Assembly (NCBI GenBank): GCA_025330725.1
Contig: JAIWND010000007.1
Location: 372,001 to 436,000 of the forward strand
Direction: 5' to 3'
DNA: 64,000 nt
From: Chlamydoabsidia padenii
Lineage: Eukaryota; Mucoromycota; Mucoromycetes; Mucorales; Cunninghamellaceae
Shown: in pieces, positions 1 through 10,685 of the stretch
How the letters are laid out: each line of letters begins with the position of its first letter
Position numbering within the stretch: position 1 is the stretch's first letter
Translations under genes and position numbers: made by a program
The notes under the pieces: model-generated
The model's input: only the letters and a program-made list of their open reading frames with translations
Database searches by the model: none
Told to the model about the DNA's origin: nothing

Positions 1-494
1 TGTGGTGATCAGGTTGATGAGTTGACTTGTCAGGAAGATGATCCAATAGTGCCATGTGGTTATCAGGTCGATGAGGACGATGTTTATCATGGTGACGATG
101 ATGATGGGGATGATGGGAATGATGCTCGTTATCGTGGCGTTCTGTTATATCCACCAAGTAAAACATATAGTTCGCCAAGTCCTGCCTTGCTACATTTTCT
201 TGTTGACTATCGTGAGGGAAGCCAAGGTCAACATATGAGCCATATTTCTAATAAAGCAATCAAACAGACATTAGTAAGAAGTATTCAGCTGAGCAAGTCT
301 TACGTTACCTTTTTATGAAAAGTTGGATGGAAGGAGAAGCCAATGACGAATAGACTGGTCAATGTGAGTAAGAAGACAGTGAGTTTCCAATGACGTTGGA
401 ACCAAGGAGATTTAGCCTCTTCATAAGGTGGAGGAGAGTCAGTTTTTTGTATATCAGAAGTAGGTAAGGATGTATATTCCTTTGAAGAACCCAT
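1..494 (-). CDS. Type II membrane protein with PPPY motif and His-rich lumenal region (5' part)
   Basis: Exons 494-307 and 247-1 (still open at the window edge), with an intron at 306-248 (GTAACG donor, ACTAAT branch point, TTATTAG acceptor) joined in phase 0. The protein starts MGSSKEYTSL. It carries a PPPYEEA motif at about residues 22-28, which fits a WW-domain ligand of a Rsp5/Nedd4-type ubiquitin ligase. One hydrophobic segment follows at about residues 37-55 (VFLLTLTSLFVIGF), with no cleavable signal peptide. After the intron the chain turns strongly His-rich (HHSHHPHHHRHH). This predicts a short cytosolic N-terminus, one membrane span and a His-rich exterior or lumenal region. The family is not recognised. 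The Asp-rich plus-strand frame here is the antisense of the His run. Confidence 0.6.
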
Positions 495-1550
495 CTTTAG
501 ATTAAATTGGTAAGGAGAAAGCAGTAAAAGAAAAGAAAAAAGGAAAGATTTTTTTTTAATCTACTTGATTTTAAATGCCGATGTGTCACTTGAACTTTTA
601 TGGCGCGGTGAAAAGATTTTCCTTTTCTTTCTTGCTCTCTCTCTCTATTGTACTCTCGAATTCTATCTTAACGAATGACTTTACCAAAGTCTATCACCAT
701 ACTAAGGATTTCGTTTAACTTGATTATAGCTATACAGTTGTAAGCATCCCAAGTTGTAATAACTATGAAGAGTTACACTACAGGTAAAGATAGAAATAGA
801 AGAAAAAAGTCTTGGCATACCCTACCCTCTGGATCTAATCTCCCTTTTTTGTTACTTTATATGACTTGGGCTATATACAAATATCCGTGGCTATGGCTTT
901 TGTCGGAGGGTATTAAAGTAGGTACAAAAAAAAAAAAAAAAAAAAAGCAAAACAAAAACCTCTAGAATGGGATGGTAAACTAGATGGCTTGATTCTGGGC
1001 AAGTACAAAATGGGTTTGATTGACAGCACTTTATGCAGCCAATTCAACCTCAGAAGTAAAACTTGGAAGGGAAAAAAAAGTAGCCGATATATTCACATAT
1101 TTGATTAATCTATTTATCTATACATGCACTGATAGGATGAATCACTTCACTGGTCAGGTTCCCTCGGTGGTGACGTTAGTCTTAATGGATCTGATACAAC
1201 AAGGCACGATGGGCTGACTAGCTCTCTCTCTCTCTCTCTCTCTCTCTGGTATATATACATATATATATAAAAGTAAAAGTGGTAGAATGACATCATTATG
1301 TGGTATTGTATATATGGAATTAGATATTAAAAGCTCTTAAATAAAAGAAGAATCTTCCTTACACATGCCTACATAGTTTAGTACTTTGTACCTTTTTTTT
1401 TTTTTTACTTACGCTCATCTGTTGTTTTTGATTCGTCGGAGTTTTTTGACTCTAATGAATGTGATTGGTCTAATTATTTACGTGGGCGCGGTCCGCCAGT
1501 TATTTTTTAATTCTTTGTCTTCTTCTGTTGCTCATTCTCTTCCTTCTCTT
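495..1550. other. Intergenic, divergent promoter region with simple repeats
   Basis: This is upstream DNA shared by the minus-strand membrane protein and the plus-strand regulator. It holds an A21 run (926-946), a (CT)13 microsatellite (1222-1247) followed by TA-rich DNA, and a T run at about 1393-1406. No convincing gene is seen apart from the small ORF listed separately at 1551-1733. Confidence 0.6.
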
Positions 1551-1733
1551 TTACTCTCCGCAAGAACTTTTTATCTTTTTCAAAAGCGTTGAAGCAAATT
1601 GATACTCAACATCTAGTCTTATTTTATAAACTCTCTCAAGGTAACTAGACCTCATTTTATTGTCATCCTTGATATGCCTTAATAATGAACTGACCTCTTT
1701 TTGTTTATCTGATTCTAGGTACTTTCTCCTCAT
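1551..1733 (-). CDS. Orphan F-BAR/FCH-like ORF fragment
   Basis: A 60-residue ORF starting ATG at 1733. Its text resembles the second half of an FCH/F-BAR N-terminus: a helix ending in the pattern YLERVYKIRLDVEYQFASTL, comparable to the family pattern of a charged helix followed by E-x-x-Y-A-x-x-L-x-K-L. It ends at a stop right after a possible GTAAAA donor. A short open stretch with a GTAAGT donor lies downstream at about 1400-1445, but the phases do not join and no long coiled coil follows. It is therefore either a relic or a wrongly resolved exon. I recognise only the helix pattern; the function is inferred. Confidence 0.25.
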   Translation of the reverse strand: MRRKYLESDKQKEVSSLLRHIKDDNKMRSSYLERVYKIRLDVEYQFASTLLKKIKSSCGE

Positions 1734-1917
1734 CACGTCATTATTGATTGGTTAGGGACCAGATCGCTTCTCTCATATCTATAGTAAGTATGGAAAAGAT
1801 GGGGAAAAAAAAAGGAAAGTCGTGTTACTAACTAGTTTTTATTGTATTATTGATAATAGTAGTTTGTTACTCTCATAAAATCTTAATCAAGACCTCCTTC
1901 CCCTTGTTGCTTCTACT

Positions 1918-2856
1918 ATGACAACCTCTAACACTGAAAACAACTCTGTCATTACTCATGCAAGTACTATTGTAAAGAAAAGGAAACAAGTCAGTGTTGC
2001 TTGTGGTAAGTAAAATATAGTTGGAAGGGACTGGGGTGTGGTGCTAATTACAAACTGTAGACTAATCACTTCATCTTGTTTTTGTTTTATTATAGTAAAC
2101 TGTCAGAAGTCCTGTAAAAAATGCGAAGAAGAACGACCCTGTCCTCGTTGTGTGAAAATGGGATTCCCTGAAAAATGTGTTGACTCTGTGCGTAAACCCC
2201 GTCAAAAGGGTATCAAACGTGGCCCTTACAAGAAAAGAAGTAGTAAGTAATACAATCTATTCAATTGAACAAAAGAATCTAATATCCTTCTCTCTCTGTC
2301 TCATTTATGTAGCTGCTGTGGCACCTCCACAACCTATGCCTCCACCATCACACTCTGTTATGTACTCTATGCCTTCTGGTGACGCCGCGACTGCCACAAC
2401 TACCTTCCCATTTGAACATTATGGTACTAATACTGAATTCGCACCATTCCCTGGCTTCCAACAAGGTGCGCCACCCTATGTGCAATACAAGTACATTTTG
2501 AATAATATGAATACTATCATTCAAGCGGCTAACAGTATCAATAACCCTGATTGTGCCAATGCAGAAGGTAATGATAATAAAGACACATCACTAACATGAT
2601 AAAAAAAAACCCAACACACTCTATTTCTCTAGATGCCTCTTCTGAAAACAAGGACAATGAAAACAATAATGGCATTGATAAAACCAAGGAGGAACAAATC
2701 GAAGCATCTAATGACACCAAGACTGAAGAAATAAAGGCGGCTGATAATAATGGCTCAGGTACTAATGATGGTGACGCTGATGATGGTAGTCAATATGGTA
2801 CTCCTGGATCTACTGCTGAAGGTGAAATGGCTACTGATGATGGTGACAAAGAGTGA
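1918..2856 (+). CDS. Zn2Cys6 (GAL4-type) transcription regulator, small
   Basis: Four exons: 1918-2005, 2096-2242, 2313-2567 and 2633-2856, giving 237 residues. The zinc cluster is split by intron 1. It reads C-x2-C-x6-C-x5-C-x2-C-x8-C at about residues 29-54 (CVNCQKSCKKC, then CPRCVKMGFPEKC), with an extra Cys inside the x6 loop. A basic linker (RKPRQKGIKRGPYKKR) follows, as in fungal factors of the gluconeogenesis-regulator-like group. The middle is Pro/Ser/Thr/aromatic-rich and the C-terminus is acidic and Asn/Asp-rich, which suggests an activation region. No fungal_trans middle domain is present. It is expected to be a nuclear, sequence-specific DNA-binding protein; the target is unknown. 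Confidence 0.85.
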
Positions 2857-3438
2857 AGTATGGGTGTTTTTATTAATCCTACATAGTCAACTTTATGGGC
2901 TCTCCTCACTCTACTTCCTCCCCCCCCCTCCCCAAAAGTATATAGCTGTATATACTTCCTCTCATCCATTTATTAGTTGCGAATAGATAACTTATCATTA
3001 TATCTTTTATTGTTTTATCAAAAATACAATCTAATAAAAAAATTTTTTTTTTCGGGTTGAATTTGATTTACAGGTGTAAATGTTTGCATGAATGCACGTG
3101 ATGGTTATTTAAAGCGGCAATCCAATCGTTGTGTTTAACACCAAGATGAATTGCTCGATAGTTATAAATCTATACAATGTGATTTGACTGCATATAAATG
3201 TTAAAAGATCAGCATGATTGGGTTTTATTATGTAAAAAAAGTGTATATAAAAAGGTATTGATGTCGACTAGCCTACAATATATAAAGTTAAAAAGTGTAT
3301 CTAGTATGGTAAGAAGGGGGAGTCAGTTGTCATTATGGATAACAAAGAGACAAGGTATAGTGTAAATGGGATGGGCAAGATGATGATGATAATGATGATA
3401 AAAAGAGTATGGGATATATGAATAAAATGCAAGTAGGT
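2857..3438. other. Intergenic between convergent genes
   Basis: 3' flanks of the plus-strand Zn2Cys6 gene and the minus-strand UPF0658-like gene. AT-rich, with a C-rich patch (about 2922-2935) and an A/T run near 3034-3052. No coding signal is seen. Confidence 0.6.
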
Positions 3439-5019
3439 TTATTCGATGGACCAACGTTGAGACCTTGATTTCTCGTGTCCGATAGGTGTCATGGAATGAG
3501 CCGATGCCGCTGTAGCCGATGCATGTGAGACTGAAAGCCAAACCAATTATATTAGTTACAAATCGTTACATTTTCTTCTTTTTTGTTCTAAAGGTCACTT
3601 ACTATGATTCATTAGTCCATGATTGAAGTTCCGTAGACATACTATCGATACAGGAACAGATACCTATAAGAATAAAAAAAAAAAAAAAAAAGAAAAGAAA
3701 AAGAGGGTGTTCGTTAGTATTCATCATTTGACCACATCTGTTTTCATTCCTTACCAAAATCAACACCATATCAACGCACACTAAATAAAAAGGGACAAAA
3801 CCATTAGTTTCCACCTATACAATACCCCATGTACTTACAAAAGAAGGTCAGAAATGCCTTGGAACCAATGAATTTTTCGGGATGAAGGGATATTTGCACC
3901 AGAGTATAAATAAAGTAAGCCATACTTGCTATTGATAAAAAGACAAAAAGATACATATGTACCTTTCGTTCTCGGCGTAACTATTAAAAGTAATAAAATA
4001 AAATAAAAGTGAGTATTATAACGTGACACAGTCCCTCCATGGTTTTTACTTACCCCCAAATACGCCAATATGAGCATGATGATAGTGACAGCACAACTAA
4101 GAATGATATGTTCAATCAATTCATGCACCAAATTGTTTTGTTCTTCGGCCGTAATAGTATCCGGCCACCAGACCACAATCATCAAAGCCAAGTATTGTAC
4201 CGAGAAGCCCAAAAAGAAGAAGAAATCAAACTTGAGTAGCATCATAAAGATTTGGTACATCTTGTATCGATCTACAAGTATAATAAACATTAGTCGACTG
4301 AGTTCCTTGTTCATTACCTGGTTGTCTATTTTTACCACGCATTGCCTGCTCCGCGCCAATTTTCTTGTAGATATACCAACCAAAGTCCAAATAAAGTTTA
4401 TATGCCAAGAAACAAAAGACCACGCTACTGGTGATCATAATACAGATTTGAGTGATTTCCGCCCATTTGGAAGCATGAAGTGCATCACCCAATAAGGCTG
4501 CCATTAGGGTAGACAGGTTATAACTTGAATTGAACAGATTCAAGGATTGATGATATTGGATAATAGAGTAAGCCGCCAATCCCCATTCAAATACAACCAA
4601 AGCAATCAACTGAATCGTATTCTTTTGATAAATCTATACATACAAAAAGAGTGAGTTCTCCTTTATGGTTTTGTTTATAACACTTACTGCATCAATGACC
4701 AAGATAACTGTAAAGAGTTGAGCAATGATAAAAAGTACAAAGTAGACCAAGAGAGACTGGGCATTATAAAAGGCTGCGAGGATCTCGTTACCATCGTACA
4801 TAAGTCTGTGTTTATCAAGTATGTTGATTTGATTAGAGTGGTAGGCGAAGACGACCGCTTCAAAAGTGATGGATAAGATAGCTTGTATTACCACTTGACA
4901 AAAGATTGCTCGAGTCCACCGCGATTCACCAAACTACAATTATAAAAAGAAGAAGAAAAGGTTAGTATATCAATGGATCGTTAAAAGGTCCAACTTGCAA
5001 TGTTTGAGACGATCCACAT
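3439..5019 (-). CDS. Multi-pass Golgi-type membrane protein, UPF0658-like
   Basis: Eight exons: 5019-4999, 4933-4688, 4633-4318, 4271-4054, 3980-3839, 3780-3755 (26-nt microexon), 3663-3603 and 3530-3439, giving 373 residues. About seven hydrophobic spans alternate with polar loops. The order of motifs (SRWTR near the start, [11 protein letters not shown] in the middle, [28 protein letters not shown] near the end) matches my memory of the fungal UPF0658 Golgi membrane family. The tail is Ala/Ser-rich and hydrophilic. The first exon encodes only MWIVSNI and requires a GC-AG intron (GCAAGT donor, TACTAAC branch point), so the start is the weakest part of the model. Molecular function is unknown for the family. 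Confidence 0.7.
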
Positions 5020-5333
5020 GAGAGGTAAAGATAAGAGTTAATAAATAGAGTAGCGTAAACGTTAAAAAAAAGTGAATATACAAATAAGAAGAAGAAGAAT
5101 GAGAGGGAGGGGATCAAAACATGGATGGTGAGATGGTGAGAAAGAGAAGAGAGAGCCGAAAAAGAAAAAAGGAGGGTAAATTTTTGTATTACCAGCCAAT
5201 TTTATTTCAATCGCCGATCGAATTAAAATAGCTCTGTGTAAATCATTAGGAGACAAGAACAATAAGTCTGCCCAATCGACCCTAGACAAGATAATGATTT
5301 CCTATTATGTGATGCAGTGCCCTCACAAGACCT

Positions 5334-5350
5334 CGGATTTTAAATCCCGC
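5334..5350. promoter_or_regulatory. Recurrent promoter motif, palindromic copy
   Basis: CGGATTTTAAATCCCGC, 315 nt upstream of the UPF0658-like start codon. It is a near-palindromic copy of the TTTnAAATCCCGC element found before most genes here. The surrounding 5020-5536 gap also holds a purine/pyrimidine-rich stretch and an ORF (5062-5289) with no ATG, which I regard as non-coding. Confidence 0.45.
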
Positions 5351-5536
5351 TGTTCATTTTCAGGCACCCTTTTATCAAGACAGAAAAGACAGAGATAAAG
5401 CCCCAAGGGCAATACATTTTATTTATAATAGGAGCATAAACTGTGATAACAAATAGATATACATATATATATATATTAAGGTGGTGGGAGGGGAAGAGAA
5501 GTAATCCATAAAAAGAAGAAAGAGCCAGTGATCTTG

Positions 5537-6857
5537 TTACTGTTGTAAAAGCTTGACTAGATCATTGATACCATAAAACTGTGCCTAAAAAAATATCATA
5601 AACAAGTTAAATCAACGTATAGTTATGAAGAGGTTCTTACTTCTTGTAACAGTTCCTGCGATCTATATACACAAAAAAAAAAAAAAGTGTGAGTTCGAAG
5701 CAATGGGGTTCCTTTTATTTCGTTGGTCTACTTGCATTAATTCATCTTGAAGCACCGCTGGAGAGATCTAGATAAGGAAGAGAGAGAAAGAAAAAAAAAA
5801 AGAGTTTGATGAGGAAGGATTAGATGGTTAGAGGCTCTTACCCTGAGATCACGTAGATAGTTCAGAATCAGACGAAAGTGTGTAGGATCCCGATCAATAA
5901 AGTATGAGCCTTCAGAATCAGGTTCTATAGGATGTTTACCAGAAAACATCACAGCTAAAAGACTTGTTTGATCCCTTTTCAATGTTTTCAGTGATGTCTA
6001 CCTCCAATCAATAAACTAAGCATTAGTAATGTATTAACCACCACCACCCTCACCTAATGTTACTTACTTCAAAGATATCACCACCCACATTTAATCGGAT
6101 TTTATTAGGAAACGTCGTCAAACCTATATCATAATAAAAATGTAAGTTAAATACAAGGAGTGAAGGGAGATTACTTACTTTGTGGTTTCTGTTCATCAGC
6201 TTCTTGTTTCCTTTGTGATAATACCCGCCGTTGATCATCCAGTTGAAGAGACCACGTTTCATATTCCTTTTCAATCCGACTATGGAATTGTTCCTTGGAG
6301 ATTTCCAGCCGAGTTTCCAGTTGTTGAAGATTCCGCAGTGTCAATTCGATATCCTTGTACATGTTCCTTTTTGTCGTTTGATATGATTCATTCAACATGC
6401 CATAATCAGGTTGATATTCTTGCCAAATCCCATTAGACTGACTTGACCCGATATTCCCATTCTTGTGTTCATCGTCGTCGTCGTCATCGTCGTCGTCATC
6501 ATTGTCGTCCAATGCGCTACCATGACGAGGCGTACGTCGATAACCTAGTAATTCTTCATCTTGGGTCGTCTGGAGTAAGACTAATTCATTACCTGGACTA
6601 TCTTGATGGTTGAGTGGAGGAAGAGGATCATCGGCTGATAAGGCTGAGCCAAAAAGAGAAGGACTTGAGCTGGTGGTGGATGTGCTGTCGACCACGGTGG
6701 ATGATGAGAGAGTTTTTTGTCGTTGTTCCTGGACAAACTTTTGTGCTGCTGTTGGTTCGTAGGACTGGGCAAAACTAGTGAGTGACGGATGAGGTAGTTC
6801 TGGTGACCGGTGTGTAGTTGATTGAGGCTGCCGAGATCTATAGTGAGAGGTTTCCAT
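5537..6857 (-). CDS. KCTD-type BTB/T1 domain protein
   Basis: Six exons: 6857-6179, 6123-6068, 5997-5842, 5767-5732, 5655-5641 (15-nt microexon) and 5584-5537, giving 329 residues. The first 225 residues are low-complexity Ser/Thr/Gln with an Asp run (about residues 118-129), then a predicted coiled coil (about 160-222). The C-terminal third is a T1/BTB fold: IRLNVGGDIFE, TSLKTLKRD, MFSGKHPIEPDSEGSYFIDRD, RLILNYLRDL, then ELLQEAQFYGI. T1/KCTD proteins often oligomerise and act as substrate adaptors for cullin-3 ligases; nothing in the sequence decides that here. The microexon encodes exactly ELLQE and is needed to keep the fold's last helices in frame. Confidence 0.85.
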
Positions 6858-7049
6858 TAATGATGAAGAATGATGGAAAGAGAGAGAGACAAATAATATA
6901 TATATATATATATAAAAAAGGACGACGGGTCAAAAAAAAACAAAATGCAGCTATTATCGGACATTAAAATTTCATTTTTATTTTTGGGAGTGTAATAAGA
7001 TGCCTATACTACTAGTTAAAGGAGGGAAGGGGAGAGTGTGTTATTATTA

Positions 7050-9924
7050 TTATTGTTCTTGTAATACAGATCCGACCACATCATCATCACCAAAAGCACA
7101 GACATTCCTAGAGATTTGTACATGTTGAATCAAGGTCCGCATGAAGATTTGTTCGTATTTGGAGTTTTCGAATACCGTTGTCAAACTTTCGCCAGGACAT
7201 CGTAAAAAGTTGGGAGCAAAAACCATGGCCAGATTGTTAATGTTCATCAGCGTAGCCTCGATCACTTCTGGCTTGTTGAATTCTTGTAAAAAGCTGATCA
7301 TATACAGGACGATCCGTCGGTTGGTATCGGGGAGTTGATTAATGATGTGAATGGCTTGTTCAACGTCTTCAGAGTTGGTAAGACATGTGTCGTATAATTC
7401 GGTGGGAATCAAAGGATAAGCCAGATCACGGAGCCAGTATTTGAGTAAAGACGCTGGGACATTAGGATCGGTTATACCAGTTGCATCATAGTTGCCATTT
7501 TCGATTCGGATACGCTGTAAGAGAAAGAAGAGTGAATATTCATCTAGTTTTAGATTTCATGATCATGACAATTTACCAAATCAGTAACATCATCCGCATC
7601 ACCAGGAACACGAAAGATGCCTTCAGATTGTTGTCCATTCAGTTGATATACAGTATCAGTCAGGAAAGGCACAATTCGAGGGATTTTCAGATCAGTGACG
7701 CCTTGATTGACTTGAAGATTCATGATAAATGACAAGGATTCACCAAATACAGATGGCTTGAAGGGCGCTTCCTATATAAAGTATTAAAAGTTGATTAGTA
7801 ATTGTACTGTGATAAAACTATTCTATTGCAATTATATATTATCTTACCTTTGCCCTTTGGATTTCAGCCGGTGTCAAGACTTTTCCTTTAGCACCCCTTT
7901 TACAGATCCGTTTCAGTTTGGTAGAGACATGGGCACTCATGATATCGACTTGATTATCGGTAACATGATGATTTTCTTGCACAAAGTTTGTCAGATAGGA
8001 TTCCAGATTCTTGGAAGGAGGGAATGCAATGCTGATCACACAAAGTATTTCCCATCCCTTTTTAATGCTTGACCTACATAAGAGTACAAAAAAAAAGATG
8101 AGATGAATTAGTAACAATACAGTATGTAAACAATAGTTTTACTTTACCCAGTTGGATTGTTGTGGAGTTGCTTGCATACTTGTACATAAATTTCATCGCG
8201 CATTTGCCCTTTCATGATACCAAAGTTGAGTATTTGTTGATAGTCGTCAATGTCGTTTGTATTCCTTGGTCTAGATCGATCACCCATAATCATTTGTATC
8301 ATCTTGAAGCATTTCAACACATCCTTGTATAGGTCATTGTTCATCATGATCAATGGTTTTTTGATAGAATCCTAAAATAGTATATAAAAACACATGTTAA
8401 ATAAATAATCATTTCTATTTCCGCGGACTTACTTTTGTCCATTGTAACATTTCACGCATTGGGACCCTCCGTCGAAATAAACCTTTTTTATGAGTAGAAA
8501 AGTACTTTTTGGCGAATCCATCAATGGCAAATTGATTGATTTCATGTCGTAACCCATCAGGAAGAGAAGGAGGTCTAATAATAAAGAGGATCATCAAGTA
8601 CAATAAAGTTAATAACTACACCCAGATCGTCCCACAATGACACACTTACTGCTGCTGTTGTTGTTGTTGTTGATAAGATACCCGAGCCAGCGGATTATCA
8701 ATTTGTTGTTGTAATTGTTGTAGTAAGGAAGGAGAGACAAGTTCTATATTGCTTTGGTTCTTGGTTGGATTTATACTGGTGGCAGCATCTAATACATATA
8801 AGATTTGAGTATGAGGTTAGTTTTTATCTTTCTTCTATACATGTATTCTTGTATTACCTGGGTTATTGATAGGTTGACTAACAGTAAACTGGGCTTGGAC
8901 AGAGGTAGGACGACCACCCACCAGATTACGTAAAGGTTTAGAGCTGAAGCTTGAGAAGGCGGAAAAGTGGGATAATCGTCGAGGTCGTGGTTCATTAGAA
9001 TCGGATTTCTATAAATATGAATCAAAATAAGATTTATGTAAATTAGTATCCCAACAGACACAGTGGTGATCCAACTATACTATACTTACTTGAGATTTGA
9101 CACTTTGTTTCCGACTAGGTGTGCTGATCATTTTAAACATACTTGAAGTTGAATGAGGCAAGACAGAGGAGAGTAGAGAAGAATTGTTGGGTTGTACCTG
9201 AGGTAGAGAGTAGTCGTGGTTGATGTTGGTTGGTGTTGGCGGAGATGTAACCTCCATATGAAGGGTATCGTTTTTCCCATCCGAGTTCGATCGTTGGTGT
9301 AGCGTTCGTCGAAGGGAAGTGGTCACGGGTAAATCCAAAGATCGACTGTTTCGTTTCAATTCCACTGGAGTGGTGTTGTTTGATAATACCAAGCTATCCG
9401 TTTCCCGTTGTAGCACCGACATTCGTTTTGCAAACACAGAGGAGGACTAGTTAAAAAGAATACTAAGTAATATGATCCAGTTCCCTTCTTTTTTTTTTTT
9501 TTTGTTGTTGTTGTATACACTTACTTGTATCTTGATAAGTGGTAATACTTGCTTGTCCACAGGTTTGGCCCATTCCGTTGCACAGGTTTGAGTATGATAA
9601 TAATAAGGCAAATTGGTCTTGTCGTCCCATAATTCCCACCAGTCTCCTTCAGGGTCGCTTCGTTTCCTATTACATGAAGAGAGAAGGAGTGAGTAAGATA
9701 ATAGGTGATGAGATAACAAGTGATAACTTACATGGAACCAGTCAATGGCTTTTCCCATAGGCATTCACCGGTGGTCTAAATGATGTCAAAAAAAAAAAAA
9801 AAAAAAGTGAGTAACGTGTTCATTTTACCAGTCAACCCGTTGTAATTACCGGATTAGCGAAGAATGTATGACTAGAGTTAGGATCGATGATTTCCACCCA
9901 GTCATAGTCGCACGTCGTCGTCAT
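7050..9924 (-). CDS. WW-WW-MyTH4-RhoGAP protein (ARHGAP39/Vilse-like)
   Basis: Eleven exons: 9924-9850, 9775-9732, 9666-9525, 9446-9090, 9008-8858, 8788-8650, 8574-8433, 8371-8148, 8073-7848, 7771-7577 and 7514-7050, giving 719 residues. WW1 (YDWVEIIDP, split by an intron, then CLWEKP) and WW2 (GDWWELWDDKTNLPYYYH, then TEWAKP) open the protein. A Ser/Thr/Gln-rich linker with a short Gln run follows. The MyTH4 domain spans exons 7-9 (LKCFKMIQMIMGD, KGQMRDEIYVQVCKQL, GWEILCVISIAFPPS). The RhoGAP domain has the arginine finger in SEGIFRVPGD, then LKYWLRDL and NLAMVFAPNFLR. Expected role: a GTPase-activating protein for a Rho/Rac/Cdc42-type GTPase, with WW domains binding Pro-rich partners. Gene order places it two genes from Cdc24. 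Confidence 0.9.
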
Positions 9925-10685
9925 GGTGTATATAGTAGTAGATTAAATAGAAGAAAGAGAAAGTCAACAAAGGGGTGAGGGGGGGGGAGAGAGGGGTTAT
10001 TTATGATGATCAAGTGGGAGGTCCAATAGAAGAGATTAGAATAAAAGACAAGTACTATAAAAAGATTTCCTCTTTATCAAGAAGAGAAAGAGATAAAGAC
10101 GTTGGGGGAGGGGACAAAGGGGTATATGATTTTTTCAAAAAAAAAAAAAAAAAAAAAGAGGAAAGAGGAAGAAGAGAATGGGGAAAGGAAAACGAGTTTA
10201 TTGAAGTTTTGCTGAGCGTCGATTTTCAAATCCCGCCTTGAGCTTTCTTTTTTTGTCGGGTCTCACAAGAGTAAACTGACGAATGAGCATCCAGTACAAT
10301 GCTTGGATGAAAAAGGGAATCAAGTCAATTAGAGATAGTCTTGATTAAAAATCGATCATATAAAAGATGGTATCAGGAATCATTGTTTTATAAATAGTCA
10401 AACTGATCCCATTGTCGATCAGCATGCCCTGTTACAGTCTATCTAATCAATCATGTGACAAAAAAAAAGTAGGGGTGTCTACATTCGATACTAAAAGTCG
10501 TCAATAATGCAATAGGGGTCAGTTACGCATAAAGATACAGTCTATATAATTGATTGTACATCATAATCATCATTGTTTATTAATTGTATTTACGTGTGTG
10601 TGTGTGTGTATAAAATAAAATAAAAAGAAGGCTAGGTAAGGTATGCATATAAGTTTTAAAAATAAAAAGTAAACTAGAGACGCCA
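9925..10685. other. Intergenic; promoter of the RhoGAP gene
   Basis: Contains a G-rich patch (about 9978-9988), an A19 run (10138-10157), an ORF with no supporting features, and a clear ATTTTCAAATCCCGCC element at 10222-10237, about 300 nt upstream of the RhoGAP ATG. The part nearest 10685 is the 3' flank of the Hsp70-like gene and contains a (GT)n run (10594-10608). Confidence 0.5.

Noticed and set aside
22..318. Plus-strand ORF with Asp-rich text
   Set aside because: It is the antisense of the His-rich exon of the minus-strand membrane gene, whose splice sites and frame are coherent.
5062..5289. Minus ORF MSRVDWADLLFLS upstream of the UPF0658-like gene
   Set aside because: Its start is not ATG, it overlaps the promoter region and its donor phase does not fit the next exon.
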